A DNA stretch of 64,000 bases, from positions 62,001-126,000 of the forward strand of contig NZ_JBEWYP010000002.1 in NCBI RefSeq assembly GCF_040566555.1, read 5' to 3'. The translations under genes were made by a program, and so were the position numbers. The DNA is from Sediminicola sp040566555. GTDB lineage: Bacteria; Bacteroidota; Bacteroidia; Flavobacteriales; Flavobacteriaceae. Of the stretch, positions 27,581-35,865 are shown piece after piece. Within the stretch, counting starts at the first letter, position 1. Each line of letters begins with the position of its first letter. The notes beneath the pieces are model-generated. The model ran no database searches, was not told where the DNA came from, and saw only the letters and a program-made list of their open reading frames with translations.

Positions 27581-28723
27581 TTAAAGTGTTCCCCTTGATT
27601 CTTGCTCTCTTTCTATAGCTTCAAACAAAGCCTTGAAATTACCTTTTCCAAAGGATTTTGCTCCCTTTCGCTGAATGATCTCAATAAACATTGTAGGGCG
27701 ATCCAAAATAGGCTTGGTAAATATTTGAAGCAAATACCCTTCATCATCCCTATCGATTAAGATACCCAGCTCTGATAGAGGCTCTAAATCTTCATCTATT
27801 TCACCCACACGGTCCAATACGTCCTCGTAATAAGATGAGGGAACGGTCAAAAACTCGACCCCTCTATTTTTCAAGGCGGTAACCGTCTCAATGATATTAT
27901 CGGTAGCCATGGCCATATGTTGAACACCGGCGCCATTGTAGAACTCTATATATTCCTCAATCTGTGATTTTTTCTTCCCTTCTGCAGGTTCGTTGATAGG
28001 AAATTTAATCCTTCCGTTGCCATTGCTCATCACCTTACTCATAAGGGCCGTATATTCAGTAGAGATATCCTTGTCATCAAAAGACACCAATTGCGCAAAT
28101 CCCATTACCTTTTCGTAGAACTGACACCATTTGTTCATCTCGTTCCAGCCCACGTTTCCTACCATGTGGTCAATATATTTCAGCCCTACATCTGATGGCT
28201 TGTAAACTGGATCCCATGCTCTAAATCCTGGCATGAACACCCCTTTGTAATCTCCTCTTTCCACGAATAGGTGAACAGTCTCCCCATAGGTGTGTATCCC
28301 AGAAACCACGACCTTTCCTTTGTCATCTTCCATGGTTTTGGGCTCCATATAACTCTCAGCCCCCCTCTTAGTGGTTTCTTGGTAACTTTTAGTAGCATCA
28401 TCTACCCAAAGGGCGATGGATTTCACACCGTCACCATGCGCATCTATGTGCCTGTTAATATCTCCTCCAGATTTTAAAGGAGAGGTTAAAACCAATCTTA
28501 TCTTATCTTGCTGCAGAACATAAGAGACCCTGTCCTTAAGTCCTGTTTCCAGTCCGGCATAAGCCAAAGGCTGAAAACCCCAGGCAGACATATAATAGTG
28601 TGCCGCTTGCTTTGCGTTACCCACATAAAGTTCCACATAATCGGTGCCCAAAAGCGGTAAAAAATCTTCCGCAGCCGGATTTTCTATTGGTAATTGAAAT
28701 GAAGTCTTATCTAATTGTGCCAT
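27581..28723 (-). CDS. hppD: 4-hydroxyphenylpyruvate dioxygenase
   Basis: The 380-residue Fe(II) enzyme turns 4-hydroxyphenylpyruvate into homogentisate in tyrosine breakdown. Two vicinal-oxygen-chelate domains are visible (about 27-155 and 180-350). The iron triad is intact: His186 in KYIDHMVGNV, His269 in GAGVQHMAMATDNI and Glu348 in TMFIEIIQRKGAKSFGKGNFKALFEAIE, the last being the classical C-terminal HPPD motif. It is cytosolic. It is separated from the DUF3108 operon by the small RNA region and appears to be a single gene. The adjacent homogentisate 1,2-dioxygenase often found in this group is not in the window on this side. Confidence 0.96.
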   Translation of the reverse strand: MAQLDKTSFQLPIENPAAEDFLPLLGTDYVELYVGNAKQAAHYYMSAWGFQPLAYAGLETGLKDRVSYVLQQDKIRLVLTSPLKSGGDINRHIDAHGDGVKSIALWVDDATKSYQETTKRGAESYMEPKTMEDDKGKVVVSGIHTYGETVHLFVERGDYKGVFMPGFRAWDPVYKPSDVGLKYIDHMVGNVGWNEMNKWCQFYEKVMGFAQLVSFDDKDISTEYTALMSKVMSNGNGRIKFPINEPAEGKKKSQIEEYIEFYNGAGVQHMAMATDNIIETVTALKNRGVEFLTVPSSYYEDVLDRVGEIDEDLEPLSELGILIDRDDEGYLLQIFTKPILDRPTMFIEIIQRKGAKSFGKGNFKALFEAIEREQESRGTL

Positions 28724-28904
28724 AATAGGTATTGAATATTTTGATTAAAAAAAGTAATGATTAAACGTTGTAAAAGCGAATATATCAGCAGTTACCACAT
28801 GGCCCTAAGATGGGCAGTTATATCAATTCTATATTGAAGCATCACTGTTTCTTTTATGAATTACAAATATCGTAAAATTCAATGACTTTTTTTGATAATT
28901 TCAC

Positions 28905-31142
28905 TTAAAACCAGTATCCGATACTAAAAACCAAATTCCCCCTTCTTACTTCAGGGGACCAAGAATACATCACTTGGACGGGACCGATAAAAGATTCCCA
29001 ACCATACCCTAAGGCATACCCTGAGTATTCTGGTTTTTTGAACCATTGCCCTGTCCTAAAAATATCATCGTCCACCCTAGCGAAATTTGCAGCTAGCAAA
29101 AGGTGGTTCTTTGGAAGGAATTCATAATCGACCCGACCGTGCGCCTTCACGAAACTATTTCCCACCAAGCTCAAAAAATCATACCCAAAAAATGGAATAA
29201 AGTTATTGATCAAGTTGGTGCCATAGCCCCCAAGGACAAAATCAAAAGAAGTCACTTCTGACTTCCCCAATTTAAAGCCACCTTCCGTTTCCAGGTTAAC
29301 AGATAATTTATCGGATATGGGAAAGGCTCCCCCCATTCTGGCTTTGGCTATTGAGAATTCCTTGAAATTATTATTGAAATCCGATGAATATAAATACAAA
29401 TGAAAATCCCCATCAAAAAACAGACCTCTGGTCGGGAAATATTTATCATCATAGGTGTCCAAGGTAAGCTGACCAAAGGTGCTTAAATAATCACTTTTAT
29501 CAAATATTATCCTGTTTGAGGACGATTCGTCCATCAAGGTCTCTCCTATGGTTGTGGTACTATATTTTAAGAACTTGTGTTCCACTCCTATACTGATCGC
29601 AAATTCCTCTGCCCAAACAGTCTGCAGATATGCCTGATTTGTTAAATCTGATACATCCAGATTTATGGTGTTCACGTTACTGATATCCGAAGAATCAAAA
29701 TTCGAGGCAATTACACTGGTGCCAACCTCATGATCAAAATCACTATATCTGGAATTTACCCCAAAACTCCAGTAAAAACCTTTATCCACATAATATTGAA
29801 AATTGTATCGGAGCTTATCCCCCAAAATGAAATCGAAGGAAAATACATCATCATCCATCAACAAATTCTTTTTGGTAAGATTTATCAGTGCCGCACTTTT
29901 GTAGAGGTCATTGTAATGCAGGCCCATCCGCAAGAAGGTTTTGTTAGGGTTTTCCCTTAAATTCATTATCAAATCCACGGCATCGGGACCATCTGGGGTC
30001 AATTCATATCGTATGGATCGAAAGTTTCCAGTTGCGGCCAAATTGTTGACCCCTTGCTGTAATTTTTCAAACGACATTTCATTTTCCAGATTAAGTCGCA
30101 ATTTCCCTTTTATGTATCCCCTAGTGTAGTTATCGTTCCCTTTTAAAACAAGCCCGTTAATAGTCAAGGAGTCTTTGGTTACCACTCTTTTTTTGGTAGT
30201 CTCCGGTCTGTTTTGCCGGATGGCAAGTTCCTTTAGTTCGGCATATTTGGCACTCGTTGCCACCTCCCCGCTTCGGACAATGCTCTTCCCCAGGGCAAAA
30301 TCGATTACCGAGTATTTCTCAATATTTGGCTGTATATAGATATCCGTTTCTTGGGATTTTTTAACCATATCTTTCACCGTCCTATAATTATTGATCTGCA
30401 ATAGCACCTCTGTTGCAGACAATAATGCTTCTCTATTAGATAGTCCGTGCTGTACGTCTACCCCGATCAGAAAATTAGCCCCCATCTCCCTCACCTCCTT
30501 GATGGGATAATTGTTTACCACACCTCCATCTATCAATATGGCGCCTTCTATTTCCGAAGGTTCAAAAAGGGAAGGAAAGGTACCACTCGCCAAAATTGCT
30601 TCAGGCAGATAACCCTGTTTTAACAACACCTCTTCCCCAGTCTCCACGTTTGTGGCTACGCACAGAAATGGGATGGGCAACTTATCAAAATCCCTAATGT
30701 CCTTAACGTGGTACAATAGCCTAACCAATTCATTATATATTTTTTGACCCCCAGAAAGGGCTTGGGGAAATGAAATTTTAAAATTATTGAACGGAAGTGT
30801 CAGGGCATATCGTTCAGAATCTTCCTTCTCATAGAACGTCTTGGCACTTCGGGGTAGATTATCCTGAATTAATTTTGGAAAATTTGTGCTCTGAAAAATA
30901 GAGTCGAGTTCGGTCGCAGAATATCCCGAAGCATACAGTGCCCCTATAATTGCACCCATACTTGTACCCCCGATATAATCAATTTTTACCCCAGATTCCT
31001 CAATAACCTTCAATGCCCCTATGTGGGCGAGACCTTTAGCGCCTCCACCGCTAAGCACAAGTCCCACCTTAAGCTCTTTCTCTTGGGAAAAAATGGTTCC
31101 AAAGCAAAAAAGAATGAGGTAAATGAGAATTTTATTTTTCAT
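28905..31142 (-). CDS. Patatin-like phospholipase fused to Omp85-type barrel
   Basis: The 745-residue protein has a signal peptide (MKNKILIYLILFCFGTIFSQ) and a patatin domain (about 25-230). The oxyanion loop is SGGGAKGLAHIG, the nucleophile Ser61 is in GGTSMGA, and Asp205 is in LIDGGVVNNYPI, so the Ser-Asp dyad is intact. After a linker comes a single POTRA-like segment (about 315-395; NGLVLKGNDNYTRGYIKGKLRL). A 16-stranded BamA/TpsB-like barrel ends in RGNLVFSIGYWF. This is the type Vd autotransporter (PlpD-like) architecture, with the lipase domain possibly displayed outside or kept in the periplasm. It lies 17 bp after uvrC in the same direction. Confidence 0.92.
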   Translation of the reverse strand: MKNKILIYLILFCFGTIFSQEKELKVGLVLSGGGAKGLAHIGALKVIEESGVKIDYIGGTSMGAIIGALYASGYSATELDSIFQSTNFPKLIQDNLPRSAKTFYEKEDSERYALTLPFNNFKISFPQALSGGQKIYNELVRLLYHVKDIRDFDKLPIPFLCVATNVETGEEVLLKQGYLPEAILASGTFPSLFEPSEIEGAILIDGGVVNNYPIKEVREMGANFLIGVDVQHGLSNREALLSATEVLLQINNYRTVKDMVKKSQETDIYIQPNIEKYSVIDFALGKSIVRSGEVATSAKYAELKELAIRQNRPETTKKRVVTKDSLTINGLVLKGNDNYTRGYIKGKLRLNLENEMSFEKLQQGVNNLAATGNFRSIRYELTPDGPDAVDLIMNLRENPNKTFLRMGLHYNDLYKSAALINLTKKNLLMDDDVFSFDFILGDKLRYNFQYYVDKGFYWSFGVNSRYSDFDHEVGTSVIASNFDSSDISNVNTINLDVSDLTNQAYLQTVWAEEFAISIGVEHKFLKYSTTTIGETLMDESSSNRIIFDKSDYLSTFGQLTLDTYDDKYFPTRGLFFDGDFHLYLYSSDFNNNFKEFSIAKARMGGAFPISDKLSVNLETEGGFKLGKSEVTSFDFVLGGYGTNLINNFIPFFGYDFLSLVGNSFVKAHGRVDYEFLPKNHLLLAANFARVDDDIFRTGQWFKKPEYSGYALGYGWESFIGPVQVMYSWSPEVRRGNLVFSIGYWF

Positions 31143-31159
31143 AGGATCAAGTTAAGTCT

Positions 31160-32947
31160 TTAATGAAACGTATCATAAATTTTCTTTGCCTTGGCCGCTC
31201 CAACCGTTTTGGCCAGGTCTTCCACCGAAGCTTCTTTAATGCGCTTCACCGACTTAAATGTTTTTAGTAAATCTTGGGCGGTTTTTTCTCCAATTCCTTC
31301 TATACCTTCCAACTCTGAATTAATAGCCCCCTTACTTCTCTTGTTCCTATGGAAAGTTATACCAAAGCGGTGGGCCTCGTTACGCAGTTGTTGGATGATC
31401 TTTAAAGATTCAGACTTTTTATCAAGATATAATGGGATTGAGTCTCCGGGAAAATAAATCTCCTCTAATCGTTTTGCTATCCCAATGATAGCAATTTTGC
31501 CCCTTAACCCCAAAAGATCCAAGCTCTTTAAGGCAGATGACAATTGTCCTTTTCCCCCATCTATTACAATGAGCTGTGGTAAGGGCTCTGCTTCATTTAG
31601 AAGTCTCTTGTATCTTCTAAATACCACTTCCTCCATGGAGGCAAAATCATCTGGCCCTTCTACCGTTTTAATATTATAATGACGATAATCCTTTTTTGAA
31701 GGCTTTCCGTCCTTAAAAACAACACAGGCTGCTACGGGATTTGTGCCCTGTATGTTTGAGTTATCAAAACATTCTATATGCCTTGGCTCTTCAGATAGCC
31801 TCAAATCCTTTTGCATCTGGGCCATAATCCTATTGGCATGTCTGTTGGGATCTATTATCTTCTCTTGCTTAAATCTTTCTTGTCTAAAGTATTTTGCATT
31901 TCGCTCGGATAGCTCTAAAATTTTCTTCTTATCCCCCATTTTTGGAATCGTAATTTTTAGGCCCGGTTCTGTGGTTACTTCAAAGGGAACGTATAACTCC
32001 CTGGAAAAAGAATTGAAACGTTGCCTGATTTCCACGATGGCCAAAGCCAAAAGATCCTGATCTTCCTCGTCCAATTTCTTCTTTATTTCCAGCGTATGGG
32101 ATCGCACAATGGACCCATGGGAAATCTGCAAAAAGTTCACATAGGCATACAGGTCATCTGAAACTATGGAAAAAACATCCACGTTGTTGATATTTGGATT
32201 GACAATGGTGGACTTCACCTCGTAATTCTCCAAAACATCTATTTTCTCTTTTATCTGCTGCGCCTCCTCGAACCTCATTTCCTCGGCATAAGTCTTCATC
32301 TGATTTTTAAAATACTGCAGAGATGATTTAAAATTCCCTTTTATGATCTCCCTGATATCCTGAATTTCCTGGTGGTACTCTTCCTGGGTCTGGTACCCTT
32401 CACAAGGCCCCTTACAATTTCCCAAGTGATATTCCAGGCAAACCTTATATTTCCCCGCCTCTATTTTCTCTTGGGACAGATCATAATTACAGGTGCGCAG
32501 TGGATATACACTCTTTATCAACTCCAACAAAGTCTTTACCGTCTTCATACTGGTGTAAGGCCCAAAATACTCTGAACCATCCTTGATGTGTCTGCGAGTG
32601 GGAAATATTCTAGGGAACCTTTCATTCTTTATACATATCCAAGGATAGGTCTTATCATCCTTCAGCAATACGTTATAACGGGGTTGATATTTTTTAATAA
32701 GGTTGTTCTCCAACAAAAGGGCGTCGGACTCTGTAGCTACCACAATATGTTTTATATCCCTGATTTTCTTGACCAATACCCGTGTTTTACCTATCTCATG
32801 GGTTTTGGAAAAGTAGGAGGACACCCTTTTCTTTAAATCCTTTGCCTTTCCAACATATAGAATCTTATCATTGCTATCGTAGAATTGGTAGACTCCTGGA
32901 CTCGAAGGCAGGGTTGTGAGTAGAACATTAATTGGTATCTCCGACAT
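31160..32947 (-). CDS. uvrC: Excinuclease ABC subunit C
   Basis: This 595-residue nucleotide-excision-repair nuclease makes both incisions around a UvrB-bound lesion. Domains in order are GIY-YIG (about 12-90; SSPGVYQFYDSNDKILYVGKAKDLKKRV), a cysteine-rich segment (YKVCLEYHLGNCKGPCEGY), a UVR motif (about 205-240), and an RNase H-like endonuclease domain (HIECFDNSNIQGTNPVAACVVF with the catalytic Asp). C-terminal helix-hairpin-helix repeats (LEGIEGIGEKTAQDLLKTF) complete it. Length is normal. A -7 element lies upstream at 32981-32988. The patatin/Omp85 gene follows in the same direction. Confidence 0.97.
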   Translation of the reverse strand: MSEIPINVLLTTLPSSPGVYQFYDSNDKILYVGKAKDLKKRVSSYFSKTHEIGKTRVLVKKIRDIKHIVVATESDALLLENNLIKKYQPRYNVLLKDDKTYPWICIKNERFPRIFPTRRHIKDGSEYFGPYTSMKTVKTLLELIKSVYPLRTCNYDLSQEKIEAGKYKVCLEYHLGNCKGPCEGYQTQEEYHQEIQDIREIIKGNFKSSLQYFKNQMKTYAEEMRFEEAQQIKEKIDVLENYEVKSTIVNPNINNVDVFSIVSDDLYAYVNFLQISHGSIVRSHTLEIKKKLDEEDQDLLALAIVEIRQRFNSFSRELYVPFEVTTEPGLKITIPKMGDKKKILELSERNAKYFRQERFKQEKIIDPNRHANRIMAQMQKDLRLSEEPRHIECFDNSNIQGTNPVAACVVFKDGKPSKKDYRHYNIKTVEGPDDFASMEEVVFRRYKRLLNEAEPLPQLIVIDGGKGQLSSALKSLDLLGLRGKIAIIGIAKRLEEIYFPGDSIPLYLDKKSESLKIIQQLRNEAHRFGITFHRNKRSKGAINSELEGIEGIGEKTAQDLLKTFKSVKRIKEASVEDLAKTVGAAKAKKIYDTFH

Positions 32948-32980
32948 AGGTTTTCACCTTATTTTTCATATTGTTCCCTA

Positions 32981-32988
32981 CAAAGATA
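32981..32988 (-). promoter_or_regulatory. Possible -7 element for uvrC
   Basis: TATCTTTG on the minus strand fits TAnnTTTG and lies 33 bp upstream of the uvrC ATG. No TTG at the usual -33 distance was found, so the call rests on one element. Confidence 0.35.
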
Positions 32989-33462
32989 AACTACTCCCAA
33001 AGAATATAAATACCATAGGTTTTTATCTTATTGACCCAAACCGCTAAAACTCCAATTGGATATCAAAAAAAATCTTAGATGTGCGAAATAGTATCATTTT
33101 AGAGATGATTTGAAGCCTACTACCTATTTATTTCGCATTTTTGAGGGCAGGATTTTATCAATAATCTTACTTATTAACAATTTAGACGTATATTTCGTAG
33201 AACAAAAACTCTTTTTGCAAAAAAAATTAAAAAACTTATCGTTACTTTTAACAATCTTGTTTAATAGGACATGGGAACCAATTTAATGCAACATATTGAT
33301 GCACAGCGTGTTATCGTCCTAATGTTAGAAATTAAAACAAAAAGTAGTTAAACCAGCGTTAACAAAATTATAAAAAAAGTGCATTTCATCGGAAAAAAGT
33401 GCATTTCGTAGAGGAAATTAGAAAATTTTAGTTATTTTTAGCGTGAACAAAATGTACTATAC
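32989..33462. other. Long AT-rich intergenic region with repeats
   Basis: This 474-bp stretch has no convincing protein gene. It contains a 9-bp inverted repeat (TGCGAAATA at 33082-33090 with TATTTCGCA at 33129-33137) with a smaller ATCAT/ATGAT hairpin inside. It also has two copies of ATTTCGTAGA (33191-33200 and 33403-33412) and a pair of 15-bp direct repeats at 33373-33407. A 26-codon ORF starts at 33271 but has no supporting feature. Confidence 0.6.
33373..33407 (+). repeat. Paired direct repeat, operator-like
   Basis: AAAAAAGTGCATTTC occurs twice without mismatch (33373-33387 and 33393-33407), a centre-to-centre distance of 20 bp or about two helical turns. The second copy ends 25 bp before a near-consensus -7 element (TATTTTTA, 33433-33440), the position expected for an activator working next to RNA polymerase. 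The spacing resembles sites bound by dimeric regulators of the LytTR type, but the factor is unknown. Confidence 0.55.
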
Positions 33463-33549
33463 ATGGAAAACTACATTATCACTCTTGGAACTTATCTAAT
33501 ACTAATGCTTTTCTTTAAAATTTATTTTGCAGTTGCCAGTAAGGAGTAG
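33463..33549 (+). CDS. Candidate 28-residue membrane microprotein
   Basis: An ATG at 33463 opens a 28-codon frame reading MENYIITLGTYLILMLFFKI then YFAVASKE, ended by TAG at 33547. It is a single hydrophobic helix with a charged residue at each end, as in bacterial single-pass microproteins. It follows the paired repeats and the -7-like element by a short leader and precedes the 5-formyl-THF cyclo-ligase gene by 49 bp. Chance occurrence in AT-rich DNA cannot be excluded. No homologue can be named. Confidence 0.4.
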   Translation: MENYIITLGTYLILMLFFKIYFAVASKE

Positions 33550-33598
33550 TTCCATATTATTTTAACTATTTTGCGCAATCTTAAATCAATCACCAAAA

Positions 33599-34159
33599 AT
33601 GTTGAAAAAAGATTTGCGGGTTAAAATCCTCTCCCTTAGAAATTCTCTAACCACGGAATATCTTTCTGATCAAAGTTTACAATTAGCCAATACCCTTCTT
33701 ACATTACCTATCTGGAATTTTTCCTATTATCACTTATTTCTTTCTATCTCCGAAAAGAAGGAGATAGACACCAGTTATATACTATCCATCTTACAGGGAA
33801 AAGATAAAAATATTGTCCTTCCAAAAATGGCGGATGATCAAACCCTGAAACATTTTCTGCTCACGGACAGCACCGTCATAAAGCACAATAACTGGGGAGT
33901 TCCAGAACCTTTGGATGGCATTGAGGTACCAACCACTAAAATTGATGTGGTCTTTATACCATTATTGGCTTTTGACACAAAAGGCAATAGAGTTGGTTAT
34001 GGCAAAGGCTTTTACGATATCTTCTTAAAGGAATGCAATCCTGATGTCATCAAAATTGGACTTTCCCTTTTTGAGGCAGAGGAAAGTATAGATGATATAG
34101 CTCCCGATGACGTCCCCTTGGATTATTGTATTACCCCCAATAAGGTTTACTCATTCTGA
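33599..34159 (+). CDS. 5-formyltetrahydrofolate cyclo-ligase
   Basis: The 186-residue cytosolic enzyme converts 5-formyl-THF to 5,10-methenyl-THF with ATP, recycling stored folate. The N-terminus has MLKKDLRVKILSLRNSL with the phosphate-binding Lys/Arg. The C-terminal half has PLLAFDTKGNRVGYGKGFYDIFL, the family signature with the GxGxGYYD-type loop, and the final LDYCITPNKVY segment. Length is standard. Its last 13 bp overlap the convergent lspA gene. It may be co-transcribed with the upstream microprotein. Confidence 0.93.
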   Translation: MLKKDLRVKILSLRNSLTTEYLSDQSLQLANTLLTLPIWNFSYYHLFLSISEKKEIDTSYILSILQGKDKNIVLPKMADDQTLKHFLLTDSTVIKHNNWGVPEPLDGIEVPTTKIDVVFIPLLAFDTKGNRVGYGKGFYDIFLKECNPDVIKIGLSLFEAEESIDDIAPDDVPLDYCITPNKVYSF

Positions 34160-34779
34160 GAATCTTCCCTTTTACCGAAAGCTTTTTTATTGAAGACAAT
34201 TAATATGCCGACCCCAGTGCTTATAGTCGTATCAGCGATATTAAAAACTGGTTCAAAAAAACGGAAGTTATTGCCTCCCACTACAGGCACCCAATCGGGC
34301 CAGGTGGTGTCTACCAATGGAAAATAAAGCATGTCCACAACCTTGCCGTGAAAGATAGTACCATAGGGATCCTGGGCAAACAAGGTGGCTACCTGATTAA
34401 AGCTGTCATCAAAGATAACCCCGTAAAAAACGGAATCAATAATATTGCCAAGTGCACCTGCAAATATTAGTGAAACAGCCACAATCAATGTTTTTGAGGC
34501 TTTCTTTTGTATAGTATCATATAACCAATACCCGATCCCTAAAATGGCAAAAAGTCTAAATACGGTAAGAATCAATTTTCCCAATTCATCTGAAATTGGA
34601 AAAATATCACTCAATTTGGTACCCCAAGCAGCCCCTTCATTTTCAATGAACAATATTTTGAACCAATTAAAAACTGTTACTGATTCACCCAAAACAAAAT
34701 GGGTCTTGATGTAAATTTTACTCAGTTGGTCTACCAATAAAATCACTGCTACTAGCAGTATAGACTTCTTTAAATTCAT
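34147..34779 (-). CDS. lspA: Lipoprotein signal peptidase (signal peptidase II)
   Basis: From the ATG at 34779 the protein has 210 residues and four transmembrane helices; the in-frame TTG at 34803 belongs to a -7 element and is not a likely start. LspA removes signal peptides from diacylglyceryl-modified prolipoproteins in the inner membrane. The two catalytic aspartates are visible in GALGNIIDSVFYG and VFNIADTTISTG. A longer periplasmic loop (about 118-165) than in E. coli LspA is normal for Bacteroidota. It is the last gene of the ileS / DksA-like / adhesin-like / lspA cluster and overlaps the convergent cyclo-ligase by 13 bp. The many lipoproteins in this window are its substrates. Confidence 0.94.
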   Translation of the reverse strand: MNLKKSILLVAVILLVDQLSKIYIKTHFVLGESVTVFNWFKILFIENEGAAWGTKLSDIFPISDELGKLILTVFRLFAILGIGYWLYDTIQKKASKTLIVAVSLIFAGALGNIIDSVFYGVIFDDSFNQVATLFAQDPYGTIFHGKVVDMLYFPLVDTTWPDWVPVVGGNNFRFFEPVFNIADTTISTGVGILIVFNKKAFGKREDSQNE

Positions 34780-34800
34780 TCTGTGGTTTCTAGGTTTTGT

Positions 34801-34808
34801 CAAAAATA
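34801..34808 (-). promoter_or_regulatory. Possible -7 element for lspA
   Basis: TATTTTTG on the minus strand matches TAnnTTTG and ends 21 bp before the lspA ATG at 34779. Its TTG is what a simple ORF search takes as a start codon. No TTG at -33 spacing was seen. Confidence 0.35.
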
Positions 34809-34814
34809 GACATA

Positions 34815-35435
34815 TTATTTGGTTTTCTTGAGATGGATATCTCCTGTAACGGTATGTAATCTAAAATTATCATTTCCGGTTGAAATCGGTTCTTCGATAA
34901 TCTGCCCATAGGTACTTGTTGCGTCGATTGAAGCCTTTTTGCTGAAAACCAAAATATCCCCACTTTGGGTTCTTACCGTACAATTTTCTCCAACGTTGTT
35001 CAGCTCACATCTCCCATCACTCAGAATAACATCCAAACTGTGATAGCGCCCACTGGCAACAACATTGCAACTAGCGCCAAACACCTTGGTGTTACTGTAG
35101 TTCGGCAATTTAATATTTAAGGCGATGGAAACCACCTTATGTGCACTAAGCTTATCATTTGGAACTGTGAAATTAGGCTGAAATCCGGCACTGATGAATA
35201 TAGTAGCTCCCTCTTGTTTTACATTGACTATTAGGTTGGGGTTATATTCCCCGTCCATGGCTGCGTCAACAATAAGGTCTTTGGTATTTGAGGTTTGCAA
35301 AATCACTTCAAAACAATTTTCCGCATCTATTTGGATGAAGGAAGTTTTTGGATCGACAATAGATTTTTTCACCGTTTTTTGAGCCTTCAAGAAACAGCAT
35401 GAAAATAACAGGAACACTATAAGGGTATTCTTCAT
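34815..35435 (-). CDS. Secreted beta-helix-like protein (DUF4097/GIN type)
   Basis: The 206-residue protein has a signal peptide (MKNTLIVFLLFSCCFLKAQ) followed by strand-turn repeats. These are VFGASCNVVASGRYHSLDVILSDGRCELNNVGENCTVRTQSGDILVFSKKASIDATSTYGQIIEE and then LHTVTGDIHLKK, as in the putative adhesin head (GIN/DUF2807/DUF4097) beta-helix folds. Function is unknown and the family call is by pattern only. It lies between the DksA-like gene's terminator and lspA. Because a terminator precedes it, it may have its own promoter. Confidence 0.7.
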   Translation of the reverse strand: MKNTLIVFLLFSCCFLKAQKTVKKSIVDPKTSFIQIDAENCFEVILQTSNTKDLIVDAAMDGEYNPNLIVNVKQEGATIFISAGFQPNFTVPNDKLSAHKVVSIALNIKLPNYSNTKVFGASCNVVASGRYHSLDVILSDGRCELNNVGENCTVRTQSGDILVFSKKASIDATSTYGQIIEEPISTGNDNFRLHTVTGDIHLKKTK

Positions 35436-35445
35436 AGGTGGTATA

Positions 35446-35474
35446 AAAAAACGCCCTAATAAAAAGGCGTTTTT
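35446..35474 (-). terminator. Rho-independent terminator after the DksA-like gene
   Basis: The stem AAAAACGCC / GGCGTTTTT has an 11-nt AT-rich loop and A/T runs on both sides, so it can work in either direction. On the minus strand it lies just past the stop codon at 35478. Confidence 0.8.
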
Positions 35475-35477
35475 AAT

Positions 35478-35861
35478 TTAACTCTGCATATTTTTTGCCT
35501 CTATGCTCAAGGTGGCATGGGGCACAAGTTTTAAGCGCTCCTTATTAATGAGCTTTCCTGTTACCCTGCAAATACCATAGGTCTTGTTTTCAATACGCTG
35601 TAAAGCATTTCTTAGATCCCTAATGAATTTCTCCTGACGGATCGCCAATTGTGTGTTTGCCTCTTTGCTCATTGTTTCGGATCCTTCCTCAAATGCCTTG
35701 AATGTAGGTGAGGTATCATCTGTACCGTTATTACCATCATTCATATATGAACTCTTAAGCAATTCCAAATGGCTTTTTGCTTTACTCATTTTTTCCTCAA
35801 TCAATACTCTAAACTCCTCTAGGTCCTTATCTGAGTATCTTACTTTTAAATCTTCTGCCAT
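35478..35861 (-). CDS. TraR/DksA-type protein with degenerate zinc finger
   Basis: The 127-residue protein has a coiled-coil hairpin (about 8-90) and the C-terminal TraR/DksA block. In place of the four-cysteine finger it reads YGICRVTGKLINKERLKLVPHATLSIEAK, so only one of the four zinc cysteines remains. DksA family members bind the RNA polymerase secondary channel and tune transcription with ppGpp. The cysteine loss seems usual for the flavobacterial ileS-linked homologue, so a zinc-free fold is likely. It starts 4 bp after the ileS stop codon, so it is co-transcribed with ileS and closed by a terminator. Confidence 0.88.
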   Translation of the reverse strand: MAEDLKVRYSDKDLEEFRVLIEEKMSKAKSHLELLKSSYMNDGNNGTDDTSPTFKAFEEGSETMSKEANTQLAIRQEKFIRDLRNALQRIENKTYGICRVTGKLINKERLKLVPHATLSIEAKNMQS

Positions 35862-35865
35862 AGTT

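Noticed and set aside
33271..33351. 26-codon ORF starting MGTNLMQHIDAQ
   Set aside because: No promoter, no hydrophobic or repeated pattern and polar composition; indistinguishable from chance in AT-rich DNA.
33373..33407. CRISPR array
   Set aside because: Only two short copies with a 5-bp gap, no spacer-repeat series and no cas genes in the window.
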